Positions 33,401 through 41,770 are shown, numbered from the stretch's first letter. The stretch is 52,981 nt of DNA from Fusobacterium sp. SYSU M8D902 (GCF_040199715.1 NZ_JBEFNA010000015.1:1-52981); one strand, 5' to 3'. Notes: generated by a model from the sequence alone, not told the origin. Numbers and translations: made by a program.

Positions 33401-34422
33401 AAATGTTCTCCACTTTGTATCTCCTCTGCTGTTCTAACAACTTTTCCTATATCATACTCATTAACTTCATAAACCTTGAATTCAAAGTCATATTCACCAG
33501 GAAAATAGTATGTCTCATACACAAAATTCCCCGTCTCATCAATACTTATCTCTTGATCATCAAGTACTATTTTATTATTCTCTTCAAATCCCTTTCCATA
33601 AAATCTTATCTTATAGAAATCTATGGGTATATGATGAACTCTCAAACTAGAAGTATCATATATACTCTCTATCAACTGTTCATCTGTTTCATTCTCATCT
33701 ATTTTCTTTACTTTTAATTCCTTGATTTCAGTTTCATCTTTTTTTCCATTTTTATCTTTGACACTTAGTTTGTAATAGATGTCCTCTAATTTGCTATATT
33801 TTTTATTTAAGCTAATCTCGTATCTATCATTTAACTTTACCTCATTTAAAACTATACTTCCTAATTTTTCTCTTCCTTGCTTATCTCCAAATATCTCTAT
33901 CTCTCCATCTTTTATATATTTCAGATAGTTAGAATATATGTAAAAATATATTTTTTCCGTTCCAATCTCTCTATTTCCAACAATATTCAATTTTGGTTTT
34001 ACAGTAATAGGATCCAAACTAGCTAGAATCTTTCCTCTCTTCTCTCCAGTCTCACTCTCTACCTCTTCTCCCTGTTGAAATAGAATATCCATCTCTTCCA
34101 CTATTACAGGCTCTTGAAATTTTTTCTCTTCAATAAAAATTTCCTCTTCAGATTCTAATACTATCTCCTCTTCAACATCTTCAGATTCATTATTTTCTGT
34201 TTCAGGAGTTTTATCTTTTTTTACTATTAAGATTTTTTTCTCTCTTTTACTCTTTTTACCCTCTACTGATTTTTTACTTTTTTCCTCTAAAATTGCTACT
34301 TTTTTGTTTTTTTCTTCCTCAATTTCAACATCTTTTTTTCCAGGTACACATTTTTTCAAAGTTAATACAATTAATACAACAAACATAAGAATTTTTAGCA
34401 TTTTTCTTTGCCAATCTCTCAT
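30499..34422 (-). CDS. Outer-membrane beta-barrel partner of the giant surface protein
   Basis: 1,307 residues. Residues ~8-24 are hydrophobic (MLKILMFVVLIVL) without a clear signal-peptidase site or good lipobox. A Lys/Glu-rich segment follows to ~110, then two or three small beta-domains (~110-420). The remainder, from GRLAFYTRNRVGKY (~430), alternates like beta-strands and ends in GRF, a typical outer-membrane barrel terminus. Conserved blocks are GDDSYSMMDVESQGQFYLRVEW (shown in part: QGQFYLRVE, ~497), MWGNY (~509), LRN(R)DLVEGSEEV (~577) and DYAINNIQGRIIL (~612). I recall these from proteobacterial barrels fused to DUF11/SdrD-B proteins, but no search was run. The ATG has a GGAGG site six bases upstream. 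It precedes the giant gene by 30 bp. The likely role is to anchor, or possibly help export, the giant protein. Confidence 0.8.
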   Translation of the reverse strand: MRDWQRKMLKILMFVVLIVLTLKKCVPGKKDVEIEEEKNKKVAILEEKSKKSVEGKKSKREKKILIVKKDKTPETENNESEDVEEEIVLESEEEIFIEEKKFQEPVIVEEMDILFQQGEEVESETGEKRGKILASLDPITVKPKLNIVGNREIGTEKIYFYIYSNYLKYIKDGEIEIFGDKQGREKLGSIVLNEVKLNDRYEISLNKKYSKLEDIYYKLSVKDKNGKKDETEIKELKVKKIDENETDEQLIESIYDTSSLRVHHIPIDFYKIRFYGKGFEENNKIVLDDQEISIDETGNFVYETYYFPGEYDFEFKVYEVNEYDIGKVVRTAEEIQSGEHLAKDSEVEIDSKKQDKVVIREKDGVTIKIDGDKKIEEIYLYSYKVPMKIDENYHFIVGIADVKIGRNKVEKESELLLQNSEYDEGMFNEGRLAFYTRNRVGKYNIVAQMDTENQELKHIFDGLGKRDNREIFKDMKREDKGYTFGDDSYSMMDVESQGQFYLRVEWDKNKAMWGNYSSTIDNGEYVNYSKSLYGAQFIGASQDVTSYNEDKYSGTVFFSNPETLSEYNIFLATGGSLYYLRNRDLVEGSEEVTIEIINQRTGQKVKEIGLSEGDDYAINNIQGRIILNQPLFQYGYKELGDVIKDNPISDYKTYLKVQYEYYDRNGLYSSDYTTGGSGKYWINDNVQIGGAYVKSTELDESYELKGLSGVLRKSENTYIEWEYAQSKGRKIGKGAYSSTGGLNFKDINYIDKDEENKDENFDNSGDAYQIKGVLSLNELSSKFTQGSMAEFWYNKKDGGFSVDSLDDGSTDTEYGLKSDYIVNERLVLSAEFTRTESKDDGEKDVEQEVSVQGTYAVNDKMSVAVAVRSSNNSEEGDDTSSNSNDHNSGGHFTEKGYESDGIGKSVDVGVTVNYQFTENTSGYVGVQKALSTDKIDTNDVMGNIGGTTKISDKLSITGDYSAGNEESAGVLQLAYAVSESYETYLNLEQERMYDGTSNEVAFGQKVLIGDKYEIFQENQLNKDRDAGKEITQVYGLNINLTKELRVGIGYEQGDLDEEDGKSKRNSVSTNLYYDDRKKWKYNNRLEMIKDKGTEDYTIEWLTVNDVRYKYNEEWTAVGKLDFSITEDKINGGYDSKFMELGIGGAYRPIWNDRLNMLWKYSYIYDLNGVDEDSDYSFGDLDERSNIFSIDAIYSFTKKLDIGGKWAYKKAEMKAANDESEWFSAETSLYAVSLSYNFYKNWRVSGEYHWLVSDLNNDKKEGIMAGIDYDIHKNLRIGVGYNFTDFSDDLRYDDYRARGVYVNIVGRF

Positions 34423-34526
34423 TTATTTCCTCCAACAATTATTTTTTAAAAAAACCTATACTTTTTTATTTGACAAAATATTATTTTTTTGATTTTTTTG
34501 TCACATTTTTTACACAAATTAAAATA

Positions 34527-34547
34527 TACACTTTTAGAAAAAGTGTA
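34527..34547. promoter_or_regulatory. 21-bp palindrome in the leader of the surface-protein operon
   Basis: Perfect 9-bp arms (TACACTTTT / AAAAGTGTA) flank a 3-nt centre. It lies about 20 bases downstream of the predicted start of transcription and about 105 bases before the barrel gene. It could be a repressor operator or a leader RNA hairpin. The bases after it on the minus strand are T-rich but interrupted, so it would be a weak terminator at best. Confidence 0.45.
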
Positions 34548-34572
34548 CTTGTAATAACTATTTTTATTGTAG

Positions 34573-34602
34573 ATTATACCATAAATAAGACGTTTTTGTC
34601 TA
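34573..34602 (-). promoter_or_regulatory. Promoter of the barrel/giant-protein operon
   Basis: On the minus strand, -35 TAGACA (34,597-34,602) and -10 TATAAT (34,573-34,578) are separated by 18 bp. This leaves a leader of roughly 145 nt before the barrel gene. I found no better pair closer to the gene. It would drive about 34 kb of RNA. The interval 34,423-34,719 otherwise holds the palindrome, the repeats upstream of the -35 and the purine operon terminator. Confidence 0.6.
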
Positions 34603-34605
34603 TAT

Positions 34606-34627
34606 TAATCATATAGCTAATCATATA
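34606..34627. promoter_or_regulatory. Tandem 10-bp direct repeats abutting the -35 box
   Basis: TAATCATATA occurs at 34,606-34,615 and again at 34,618-34,627, a 12-bp period. On the transcribed strand they read TATATGATTA twice, immediately upstream of the -35. About one helical turn between direct repeats at this place is the usual layout for OmpR/PhoB-type activators, but no regulator is identified. Confidence 0.4.
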
Positions 34628-34660
34628 ATTTTGCTGGTTTTGTCACATTAATTTTTAAAT

Positions 34661-34700
34661 AAAAAAGGTGTCAATGTAACTAATACATCAACACCTTTTT
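34661..34700 (-). terminator. Terminator of the purine operon
   Basis: On the minus strand the hairpin GGTGTTGATGTATTAGTTAC...ATTGACACC is followed by six T, about 20 bases past the purD stop codon. The outer stem is GGTGT/ACACC and an inner stem is TGTA/TACA. A-runs on the far side make it roughly symmetric, so it may also work on the plus strand. Confidence 0.85.
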
Positions 34701-34719
34701 CTAGACTTTTATAACAGTT

Positions 34720-35973
34720 CTATCTATACAAAACACCAATATCTTTTCTAAGATATTTTCCTTCAAATTTAACTTTCTCTGCATCAGAGTATGCTTTTGC
34801 TCTAGCTTGTTCAAGAGTATCTCCAATAGCTACAACATTTATTACTCTTCCACCATTAGTTAAAAGTTTTCCATTTTCTAACTTTGCTCCAGCAATGAAC
34901 AACATATTCTCTACACTATCCACACCTGAGATCTCATATCCCTTATTGTATTTCTCTGGATATCCACCAGAAGCTAAAACAACACAACAAGCTGATTTAT
35001 CACTCCATTTTACATTTGTAGTTGATAATTTTTTATCAATACCGCTCTCTAATAATTCAATAAAATCTGATTCCAATAGTGGTAATACAACTTGTGTCTC
35101 AGGATCTCCCAATCTCATATTATATTCAAGAAGATAAACACCTTTAGAAGTTATCATAAGTCCAAAGAAAATAAATCCAGCAAAATCCATTCCCTCTGCT
35201 TTTATCCCTTGAAGTGTAGGGTTCATTATCTCCTCTACAAACTTATCATAAACCTCTTTTGTAACATATGGATTTGGGGCAATAGTTCCCATTCCACCAG
35301 TATTTAATCCTGTTTCTTTCTCTCCAATTTTTTTATGATCTTTAGCAGATATAAATGGTAAAATTATATTTGAATCTGTTACTGACAGTATAGATGCCTC
35401 TACTCCATCCAAAAACTCCTCAACTACAATTTGCTCTCCAGCACTACTAAATACTTTATCTACCATTATCTCTTCTACAGCTTTAATAGCTTCTTCTAAG
35501 TTTTGGCATATAAGCACACCCTTCCCTGCAGCTAGACCACTAGCTTTTACAACTAGAGGAAACTCACAAGTTTTAATATACTCTTTAGCTTTCTCAGCAT
35601 CATCAAAAACCTCATATGCAGCAGTTTTTACACCATATTTTTTCATAAAATCCTTTGAAAAAGCTTTTGATCCCTCCAATAGTGCTGCCTTTTTATCAGG
35701 TCCAAATATTCTTAATCCCTCTGCTTGAAATTTGTCTACTATTCCATCAACTAAAAGCTCTTCACTTCCAACTATTGTCAAATCTATTCTATTCTCTTTA
35801 GCGAAATTCAAGATCTCATCTGTTCCTTTTAAGTTTACATTCTCTCCCTTTTCAAGAAGTTCTGTTCCCCCATTTCCTGGAGCACAGTATATCTTCTCTA
35901 CTCTCTCATTTTGACTCACTTTCCAACAGATAGTATGCTCTCTTCCACCGCTTCCAACTACTAATATTTTCAT
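34720..35973 (-). CDS. purD: Phosphoribosylamine--glycine ligase
   Basis: 417 residues, normal for PurD. It joins glycine to phosphoribosylamine using ATP to give GAR, the second step of IMP synthesis, in the cytoplasm. Visible signs are the N-terminal VVGSGGREHTICWK and APGNGGTE (~33), the ATP-grasp region with KASGLAAGKGV (~143), KDHKKIGEKETGLNTGGMG (~216) and the metal-binding LLEYNMRLGDPE (~279). ATG start with an AAGGAG site. It is the last gene of the operon, 17 bp after purH and just before the terminator. Confidence 0.97.
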   Translation of the reverse strand: MKILVVGSGGREHTICWKVSQNERVEKIYCAPGNGGTELLEKGENVNLKGTDEILNFAKENRIDLTIVGSEELLVDGIVDKFQAEGLRIFGPDKKAALLEGSKAFSKDFMKKYGVKTAAYEVFDDAEKAKEYIKTCEFPLVVKASGLAAGKGVLICQNLEEAIKAVEEIMVDKVFSSAGEQIVVEEFLDGVEASILSVTDSNIILPFISAKDHKKIGEKETGLNTGGMGTIAPNPYVTKEVYDKFVEEIMNPTLQGIKAEGMDFAGFIFFGLMITSKGVYLLEYNMRLGDPETQVVLPLLESDFIELLESGIDKKLSTTNVKWSDKSACCVVLASGGYPEKYNKGYEISGVDSVENMLFIAGAKLENGKLLTNGGRVINVVAIGDTLEQARAKAYSDAEKVKFEGKYLRKDIGVLYR

Positions 35974-35990
35974 TATCTCTTCTCCTTTAA

Positions 35991-37493
35991 TTAGTGTTTG
36001 AAATGTCTCATTCCACTAAATATCATAGCTATTCCATGCTCATTACAAGCTTCTATAGATTCTTTATCTCTGATAGATCCTCCTGGTTGGATAATAGCTT
36101 TTATTCCATGTTTTGCACAAGTATCAACAACATCTCTAAATGGGAAAAATGCATCAGATGCAAGTACAGCTCCCTCTATTCTCTCACCAGCTCTCTCTAT
36201 AGCCTGTTCTGTTGGCCATATTCTATTTGTCTCTCCATTTCCAATTCCAATAGCCATTTTATCTTTCACAACTACAATAGCATTAGATTTTACATGTTTC
36301 ACTATCTTCATTCCAAAATCAAGATCACTCATCTCTTCTGAAGTTGGTGCTTTTTCTGTAACTGTTTCATAATTAGTTGAGAAGCTTAAATCCTCATCTT
36401 GAACTAATATTCCACCATCTACTTTTACTAGATTAACTTTGTCCATTGGTTTATGGTGACATCTTATCACTCTCAAATTTTTCTTAGTTTTTAACACTTC
36501 AATAGCTTCTTCAGAGTAATCTGGAGCTATAACTATCTCTAAGAATATTTTCACTAACTCTTCAGCAGTTGCCTTATCTATTTTTTTATTAATTGCTACT
36601 ATTCCTCCAAAAATAGATACAGGATCACATTCATAAGCCTTTGTATAAGCCTCATAAACATTATTTCCAATAGCTGCTCCACAAGGTGTAGAGTGTTTTA
36701 CACCACAACAAGCAGGTTCCTCAAATTCACTAACTACTTTCCAAGCTACATCCATATCCCTTATATTGTTAAATGATAACTCTTTTCCATTCAATTGATC
36801 AAAATCCTTCATAGCTCCACTATCAGTAGTTGATACATAGTAAGCTGCTTTTTGATGTGGATTCTCACCATATCTTAAATCCATCACTTTTTCATAAGAG
36901 GCATTTAAGTAGTGTGGCATCTCATCTCCTAATAGGAAAGATGAGATTGCAGCATCATAAGCTGATGTTAAATTAAATACTTTTCCAGCTAATCTCTTTC
37001 TAGTTTCAAAAGAAACCTCTCCAGCTTCCATTTCATTCATAACTGTTTCATAATCAGCAGTATCACTAATAACTACAACATCTTTAAAAGATTTTGCTGC
37101 TGATCTTAGCATTGTTGGTCCACCAATATCTATAAATTCAACTTTTTCTTCAAAAGTTAAATCTTCATTTACTTTTTTGAAGAAAGGATATAGATTTACA
37201 ACTACCATATCTATAGTCTCTATTCCTCTAGCTTTTATTGTCTCCATATGCTCTTTATTATCTCTTATGGCTAATATTCCACCATGAATTACTGGGTGAA
37301 GTGTCTTTACTCTTCCATCTAACATCTCTGGTGCTTTTGTTATCTCTGCTACCTCTATTACAGGAATATTGTTCTCTTTTAAATATCTATATGTTCCACC
37401 TGTTGAGATAATTTCAACATTTTTCTTTATTAAAAATTGTGCAAACTCTAATATTCCACCTTTATCAAAAACTGATATCAATGCTCTTTTCAT
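35991..37493 (-). CDS. purH: Bifunctional AICAR transformylase/IMP cyclohydrolase
   Basis: 500 residues. It carries out the last two steps of IMP synthesis: formyl transfer from 10-formyl-THF to AICAR, then ring closure. The N-terminal cyclohydrolase domain shows [36 protein letters not shown] and NLYPF. The transformylase domain shows [14 protein letters not shown] (~207), [10 protein letters not shown] (~265, with the Lys-His pair used in catalysis) and FGGIVAIN (~295). ATG start with AAGGAGT upstream. 15 bp separates it from purN. It depends on the Fhs product made by the first gene of the same operon. Confidence 0.97.
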   Translation of the reverse strand: MKRALISVFDKGGILEFAQFLIKKNVEIISTGGTYRYLKENNIPVIEVAEITKAPEMLDGRVKTLHPVIHGGILAIRDNKEHMETIKARGIETIDMVVVNLYPFFKKVNEDLTFEEKVEFIDIGGPTMLRSAAKSFKDVVVISDTADYETVMNEMEAGEVSFETRKRLAGKVFNLTSAYDAAISSFLLGDEMPHYLNASYEKVMDLRYGENPHQKAAYYVSTTDSGAMKDFDQLNGKELSFNNIRDMDVAWKVVSEFEEPACCGVKHSTPCGAAIGNNVYEAYTKAYECDPVSIFGGIVAINKKIDKATAEELVKIFLEIVIAPDYSEEAIEVLKTKKNLRVIRCHHKPMDKVNLVKVDGGILVQDEDLSFSTNYETVTEKAPTSEEMSDLDFGMKIVKHVKSNAIVVVKDKMAIGIGNGETNRIWPTEQAIERAGERIEGAVLASDAFFPFRDVVDTCAKHGIKAIIQPGGSIRDKESIEACNEHGIAMIFSGMRHFKH

Positions 37494-37508
37494 TATTAAT
37501 AGACTCCT

Positions 37509-38087
37509 TTACTCTCTTTCAGATATAATTTTTGCAATAGATTCTGGTAAAAGTTTGTGTTCCTCTACTAAAACTCTCTTTTGCAACTCCTCAGCTGTAT
37601 CCCCTTCTAAGACTTTTACTCTCTTTTGAGCTATGATCTCTCCGCTATCTACTCCTGTATCAACAAAATGTACTGTGCAACCACTTTCACTCTCTCCAGC
37701 TTTTAGAACTGCTTCATGTACTTTTATTCCATACATTCCAGGTCCACCAAACTTAGGGAGAAGTGAAGGGTGGATATTAATTATCCTTCCCTTCCATTTG
37801 TTTACAAATTCCTCATCAATTATAGAGAGAAATCCTGCTAATACAATTAGATCAATTCCTTTTTCTGAAACTATTTTATCAATCTCTTTACATAGATCTT
37901 TCTTCAATACTTTTCTATCTAAAGTATATCCCTCTATTCCTGCTAGAGTAGCTCTCTCCACTCCATAACATTTTCTATCTCCTATGACAACTTCAACTTT
38001 ACAATTAAGCTCTCCATTTTGAGATTTATCTATTATAGATTGAAGATTACTTCCACCACCAGAAACTAATACTCCTATTTTAAACAT
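37509..38087 (-). CDS. purN: Phosphoribosylglycinamide formyltransferase
   Basis: 192 residues, usual for the folate-dependent GAR transformylase that makes FGAR from GAR and 10-formyl-THF. Visible motifs are the VSGGGSNLQSIID phosphate loop near the start, INIHPSLLPKFGG with the catalytic Asn/His (~104-106), and SGCTVHFVDTGVDSG with the catalytic Asp. The ATG lies inside the end of purM (13-bp overlap), so translation is probably coupled. The formate-dependent alternative PurT is not seen here. Confidence 0.96.
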   Translation of the reverse strand: MFKIGVLVSGGGSNLQSIIDKSQNGELNCKVEVVIGDRKCYGVERATLAGIEGYTLDRKVLKKDLCKEIDKIVSEKGIDLIVLAGFLSIIDEEFVNKWKGRIINIHPSLLPKFGGPGMYGIKVHEAVLKAGESESGCTVHFVDTGVDSGEIIAQKRVKVLEGDTAEELQKRVLVEEHKLLPESIAKIISERE

Positions 38088-39076
38088 AGTCCCTTTTCTC
38101 CCTTTTGAACATATCCTATTTCAAAAGCTTCTTCTCCATGTTTTGCAAGCTCTTCTATTACTCCATCTTTATCTTTAGGGTCTACTACTAGTACAAATCC
38201 CACTCCCATATTAAATGTTCCAAACATCTCTTCTTCTGAGATTTCACCCTCTTTTTGAATATATTTAAATATATCTAAAACTCTTAATTTCTCTTTTAAA
38301 ACAACTGCTTGATGACCCTCGCTTATTGTTCTAGGTAAATTTTCAGGTAATCCACCACCAGTTATGTGAGCCATTCCCTTTACATTATATTTCTCTAATA
38401 CAGAAAGTACTGGCTTTACATATATTTTTGTAGGAGTAAGTAGTGTTTCACTAATTGGTTTTCCATTATACTCCTTTGTATAGTCAGTGATAACCTTTCT
38501 CACTAGAGAAAATCCGTTACTATGTATTCCAGAAGACGGTATAGCAATTAAAATATCTCCTTCAGATGTTGTACTTCCATTTACAATTTTAGTTTTTTCA
38601 ACAGCACCTACACAGAAACCAGCTATATCATAATCTCCAACTTTATAGAATCCTGGCATCTCTGCTGTCTCTCCACCTATAAGGGCTGCTCCTGCTTGAT
38701 AACAACCTTCTGCTACCCCTGAAACCAATTCAGCTGCTACTTCAGCATCCAATTTTCCACAAGCTAGATAATCTAAAAAGAATATTGGTTGTGCTCCATG
38801 ACAAAGTACATCATTTACACACATTGCAACAGCATCTATCCCTACTGTGTCATATTTTTTTGTTGTAAGAGCCACTTCCAATTTTGTTCCTACTCCATCT
38901 GTTCCAGAAACTAATACTGGATTCTCATACTTTCCTAATTCATACATAGCCCCAAAACTTCCAAGTCCATTTAGAACATTGCTATTCATAGTTTTTGCTA
39001 CTGCTTTTTTCATAAGTTCTACTGCTCTGTATCCCTCTTCTTTATCTACTCCAGCCTCTTTATATGAAATTGCCAT
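38075..39076 (-). CDS. purM: Phosphoribosylformylglycinamidine cyclo-ligase (AIR synthetase)
   Basis: 333 residues. It closes the imidazole ring: FGAM plus ATP gives AIR. Family motifs present are VSGTDGVGTKLEVA (~57), VNDVLCHGAQPIFFLDY (~87), ALIGGETAEMPGFY (~130) and IPSSGIHSNGFSLVRK (~184). ATG start with a GGGAGG site. 20 bp after purF; it overlaps purN by 13 bp. Confidence 0.97.
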   Translation of the reverse strand: MAISYKEAGVDKEEGYRAVELMKKAVAKTMNSNVLNGLGSFGAMYELGKYENPVLVSGTDGVGTKLEVALTTKKYDTVGIDAVAMCVNDVLCHGAQPIFFLDYLACGKLDAEVAAELVSGVAEGCYQAGAALIGGETAEMPGFYKVGDYDIAGFCVGAVEKTKIVNGSTTSEGDILIAIPSSGIHSNGFSLVRKVITDYTKEYNGKPISETLLTPTKIYVKPVLSVLEKYNVKGMAHITGGGLPENLPRTISEGHQAVVLKEKLRVLDIFKYIQKEGEISEEEMFGTFNMGVGFVLVVDPKDKDGVIEELAKHGEEAFEIGYVQKGEKGLCLK

Positions 39077-39096
39077 TTTTTCCTCCCAAAATATAT

Positions 39097-40494
39097 TTAT
39101 TCCTCTGTTGGTGTATCTACTGGATACTCTCCATTAAAACAACCTACACAGTAGTCACAACCTTTTAATGATTTTAACATATTCTCCATTGATAAATAAT
39201 CTAATGTATCAGCATTTATCTCTTTTCTTATCTCTTCTACTGACATTCTAGCAGCTATTAATTCCTCTCTATGTGCTGTATCTATTCCAAAATAACAAGA
39301 GTGTTTAACAGCTGGAGAAGCTGAACGGAAGTGAACCTCCTTAGCTCCTGCTCTTCTTACTATCTCTATCAATATCTTACTTGTAGTTCCTCTCACTAAA
39401 GAGTCATCAATTATTACTACTCTCTTTCCTTCAAGATTTACTTTTAATGGATTTAATTTTACCATTACAGCTTGTTCTCTCAAAGCTTGAGTAGGTTTTA
39501 TAAATGTTCTACCTATGTATTTATTTTTAATTAAACCAATTGCATAAGGTATTCCACTCTCTTCAGCATATCCAATAGCAGCAGGAATCCCTGAATCAGG
39601 AACTCCTATTACTACATCTGCATCTACCTTCATCTGTCTAGCTAGTAATCTTCCAGCTTCTACTCTTGATTCATATACATTTAATCCATCAATAACACTA
39701 TCAGGTCTAGCAAAGTATATGTGTTCAAATGAACATGGAGCTTTTTTATTATTTTCAGAATATCTAAGAGATTCAACACCGTTTTCATCTATTATTACCA
39801 TCTCACCAGGTTGAATATCTCTTACAAACTCTCCTCCTACTGCATCAATAGCACAAGACTCTGAAGATAGGATATAATCTCCATTCTTATTTGTTCCTAA
39901 GCAAAGTGGTCTTATTCCATATGGATCTCTTATTCCAATCAATTTATTTCCTGTTAAAATTACTAAGGCATAAGCTCCTTTTATCGCTCCTAATGTACTT
40001 CTAATTGCCTCTTCTACATTTCCACTAGCTTTTCTAGCTATTAATTTTATAATAACTTCAGAATCTATAGAGGTATTGAATGTTGCTCCCCCCTCTTCTA
40101 GTAGTTCTCTTATTACTTTAGCATTAGTTAAATTTCCATTGTGAGCTACTGCTATTTGTCCCAATTTATATTTACTCTCAAGAGGTTGAGCATTTTCTAT
40201 TCTACTCTCACCTGTTGTCGAATATCTAACATGACCGATTGCTGCATTCCCAACAAGTCTATTTAATATTTCAGGTGTAAAGACATCAGCAGTAAGACCC
40301 ATTTCCTTATAAGTAACTATTTTTCCAAAATTAGAAACAGATATTCCCGCACTTTCTTGACCTCTATGTTGAAGAGCATACAAACCATAATAAGTTATTT
40401 GTGAAACCTCTGTTATATTTTTCGAGTATATTCCGAATACTCCACACTCTTCTTCCATTTTATCTTTAGCCATTAGAATTTCTGTGCAGTTCAT
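39097..40494 (-). CDS. purF: Amidophosphoribosyltransferase
   Basis: 465 residues. The committed step: glutamine plus PRPP gives phosphoribosylamine. The N-terminal Ntn glutaminase domain begins at ECGVFGIY, where Cys17 should become the N-terminal nucleophile after removal of a 16-residue leader. LQHRGQESAGI and VRYSTTG follow. The C-terminal PRTase domain has VIGVPDSGIPAAIGYA and the PRPP loop VVIIDDSLVRGTTS (~347). The ATG two bases after purC has a GGGGG site within the purC end; Met8 and Met13 are other possible starts and would only shorten the leader. Cysteines near 438-451 (GCDYCVGCFNG) resemble the Fe-S-type PurF of Bacillus, by inference. Confidence 0.97.
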   Translation of the reverse strand: MNCTEILMAKDKMEEECGVFGIYSKNITEVSQITYYGLYALQHRGQESAGISVSNFGKIVTYKEMGLTADVFTPEILNRLVGNAAIGHVRYSTTGESRIENAQPLESKYKLGQIAVAHNGNLTNAKVIRELLEEGGATFNTSIDSEVIIKLIARKASGNVEEAIRSTLGAIKGAYALVILTGNKLIGIRDPYGIRPLCLGTNKNGDYILSSESCAIDAVGGEFVRDIQPGEMVIIDENGVESLRYSENNKKAPCSFEHIYFARPDSVIDGLNVYESRVEAGRLLARQMKVDADVVIGVPDSGIPAAIGYAEESGIPYAIGLIKNKYIGRTFIKPTQALREQAVMVKLNPLKVNLEGKRVVIIDDSLVRGTTSKILIEIVRRAGAKEVHFRSASPAVKHSCYFGIDTAHREELIAARMSVEEIRKEINADTLDYLSMENMLKSLKGCDYCVGCFNGEYPVDTPTEE

Positions 40495-40496
40495 TA

Positions 40497-41210
40497 TTAA
40501 GCCCCCAATCTCTTTAATACTTCTATATAAGCCTCTTCTATTCCTCCAAGGTCTCTTCTAAATCTATCTTTATCTAATTTTTTACCAGTCTCTTTATCCC
40601 ATAATCTACAAGTATCTGGAGTGATCTCATCTGCTAATAGTATCTCTCCAGCAGCATTTTTTCCAAACTCTATTTTAAAGTCTACTAAAGTTATTCCTGT
40701 CTTATCAAAAGCGTCTTTTAATAGGTTGTTGATCTCTCCTGTAATTCTGTATATCTCAGCTAACTCCTCATAAGTACATAGTCCTAATGCTACTGCATGG
40801 TGATCATTGATTAATGGATCTCCATAAGCATCATTTTTATAACAGATTTCAAATATAGTATTTGTTGGTTTTGTTCCCTCTGGAACTCCTACTCTAGCTG
40901 CCATTGATCCTGCTATTACGTTTCTTACTATTACTTCTAATGGGAATATTTTTACTTTTTGACAAAGTTGATCTCTATCATTTAATACATCTACTAAGTG
41001 TGTTTTTATTCCGTTTTTCTCTAACATTCTGAATAGTGTTGCTGTTATTCTATTGTTCATTACACCTTTATTCTCAATAGTTCCTTTTTTAGCCCCATTT
41101 CCTGCTGTTGCATCATCTTTATAGTGAATTATTACTAAGTTCTCATCTGTTGTTGAATATACTTGTTTAGCTTTTCCTTCATAAATAAAATCTTTTTTTT
41201 CTACTGACAT
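40497..41210 (-). CDS. purC: SAICAR synthetase
   Basis: 237 residues, normal length. It ligates aspartate to CAIR with ATP to give SAICAR. Signs are YEGKAKQVY at the start, FKDDATA-like [11 protein letters not shown] (~30), [16 protein letters not shown] (~107), DFKIEFG (~187) and [13 protein letters not shown] (~203). ATG with an AGGA site. It follows purE after 66 bases with nothing recognisable in them, and purF starts 2 bases after its stop. Confidence 0.97.
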   Translation of the reverse strand: MSVEKKDFIYEGKAKQVYSTTDENLVIIHYKDDATAGNGAKKGTIENKGVMNNRITATLFRMLEKNGIKTHLVDVLNDRDQLCQKVKIFPLEVIVRNVIAGSMAARVGVPEGTKPTNTIFEICYKNDAYGDPLINDHHAVALGLCTYEELAEIYRITGEINNLLKDAFDKTGITLVDFKIEFGKNAAGEILLADEITPDTCRLWDKETGKKLDKDRFRRDLGGIEEAYIEVLKRLGA

Positions 41211-41276
41211 TTTAATTCCTCCTGAGATACTTTTGATTTTTTATAATAAATATTTTTTATAAACTTTTGCTATTTT

Positions 41277-41756
41277 TTATAGATCTACACCTGTTTCATT
41301 ATCTGCTATAAACTTCTCTTTCATACTCTTTCTAAACTCTCTCAATTTGCTTTTTAATTCTGGAGATTTTAATGAAAGCATTTGTACTGCTAACATTCCA
41401 GCATTATATGAGTTATTTAATCCAACTGTTGCAACTGGTATTGATTTCGGCATCTGTACTATTGATAACAGTGCATCCATTCCATTAAATGCAGCTTCAA
41501 TTGGTACTCCTATCACTGGTATTGTAGTTTTTGAAGCTATCACTCCTGGTAGATGTGCAGCAAGACCAGCTCCTGCTATTATGACTTCATACCCTTCCAC
41601 TTCCAATTTTTCAAGAGTTTCTTCTAACTTTTCTGGAACCCTGTGAGCTGATAAAACATGAGCTGAGTACTCTATTCCAAACTCTTTTAAGCAGTTAGCT
41701 GCTCCCCTCATCTTATCAGTATCTGATTTACTTCCGAAAATAATTGCTACCTTCAT
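41277..41756 (-). CDS. purE: PurE, N5-CAIR mutase-type
   Basis: 159 residues from the chosen ATG. An in-frame TTG four codons upstream is unlikely, because GGGAGGAAAG between them is the ribosome binding site of this ATG. Motifs are IIFGSKSDTDKM, LSAHRVPEKLE (~35) and AGAGLAAHLPGVIASKT (~62). The AHLPG loop matches class I PurE, which rearranges N5-CAIR made by PurK. Class II enzymes that use AIR and CO2 directly usually differ at this loop. No purK is present in the window. It lies 14 bp after purL. Confidence 0.93.
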   Translation of the reverse strand: MKVAIIFGSKSDTDKMRGAANCLKEFGIEYSAHVLSAHRVPEKLEETLEKLEVEGYEVIIAGAGLAAHLPGVIASKTTIPVIGVPIEAAFNGMDALLSIVQMPKSIPVATVGLNNSYNAGMLAVQMLSLKSPELKSKLREFRKSMKEKFIADNETGVDL

Positions 41757-41770
41757 CTTTCCTCCCAATA

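Noticed and set aside
34496-34507. TGTGA/TCACA element as a CRP site
   Set aside because: Only half-sites are present; the second half is not at the required distance, so it was kept only as an unexplained direct repeat.
35994-36372. Two overlapping plus-strand frames opposite purH
   Set aside because: Antisense shadows of purH; no ribosome sites and no recognisable protein.
41757-41768. TTG start for purE four codons upstream
   Set aside because: Those codons are the ribosome binding site of the ATG at 41,756.
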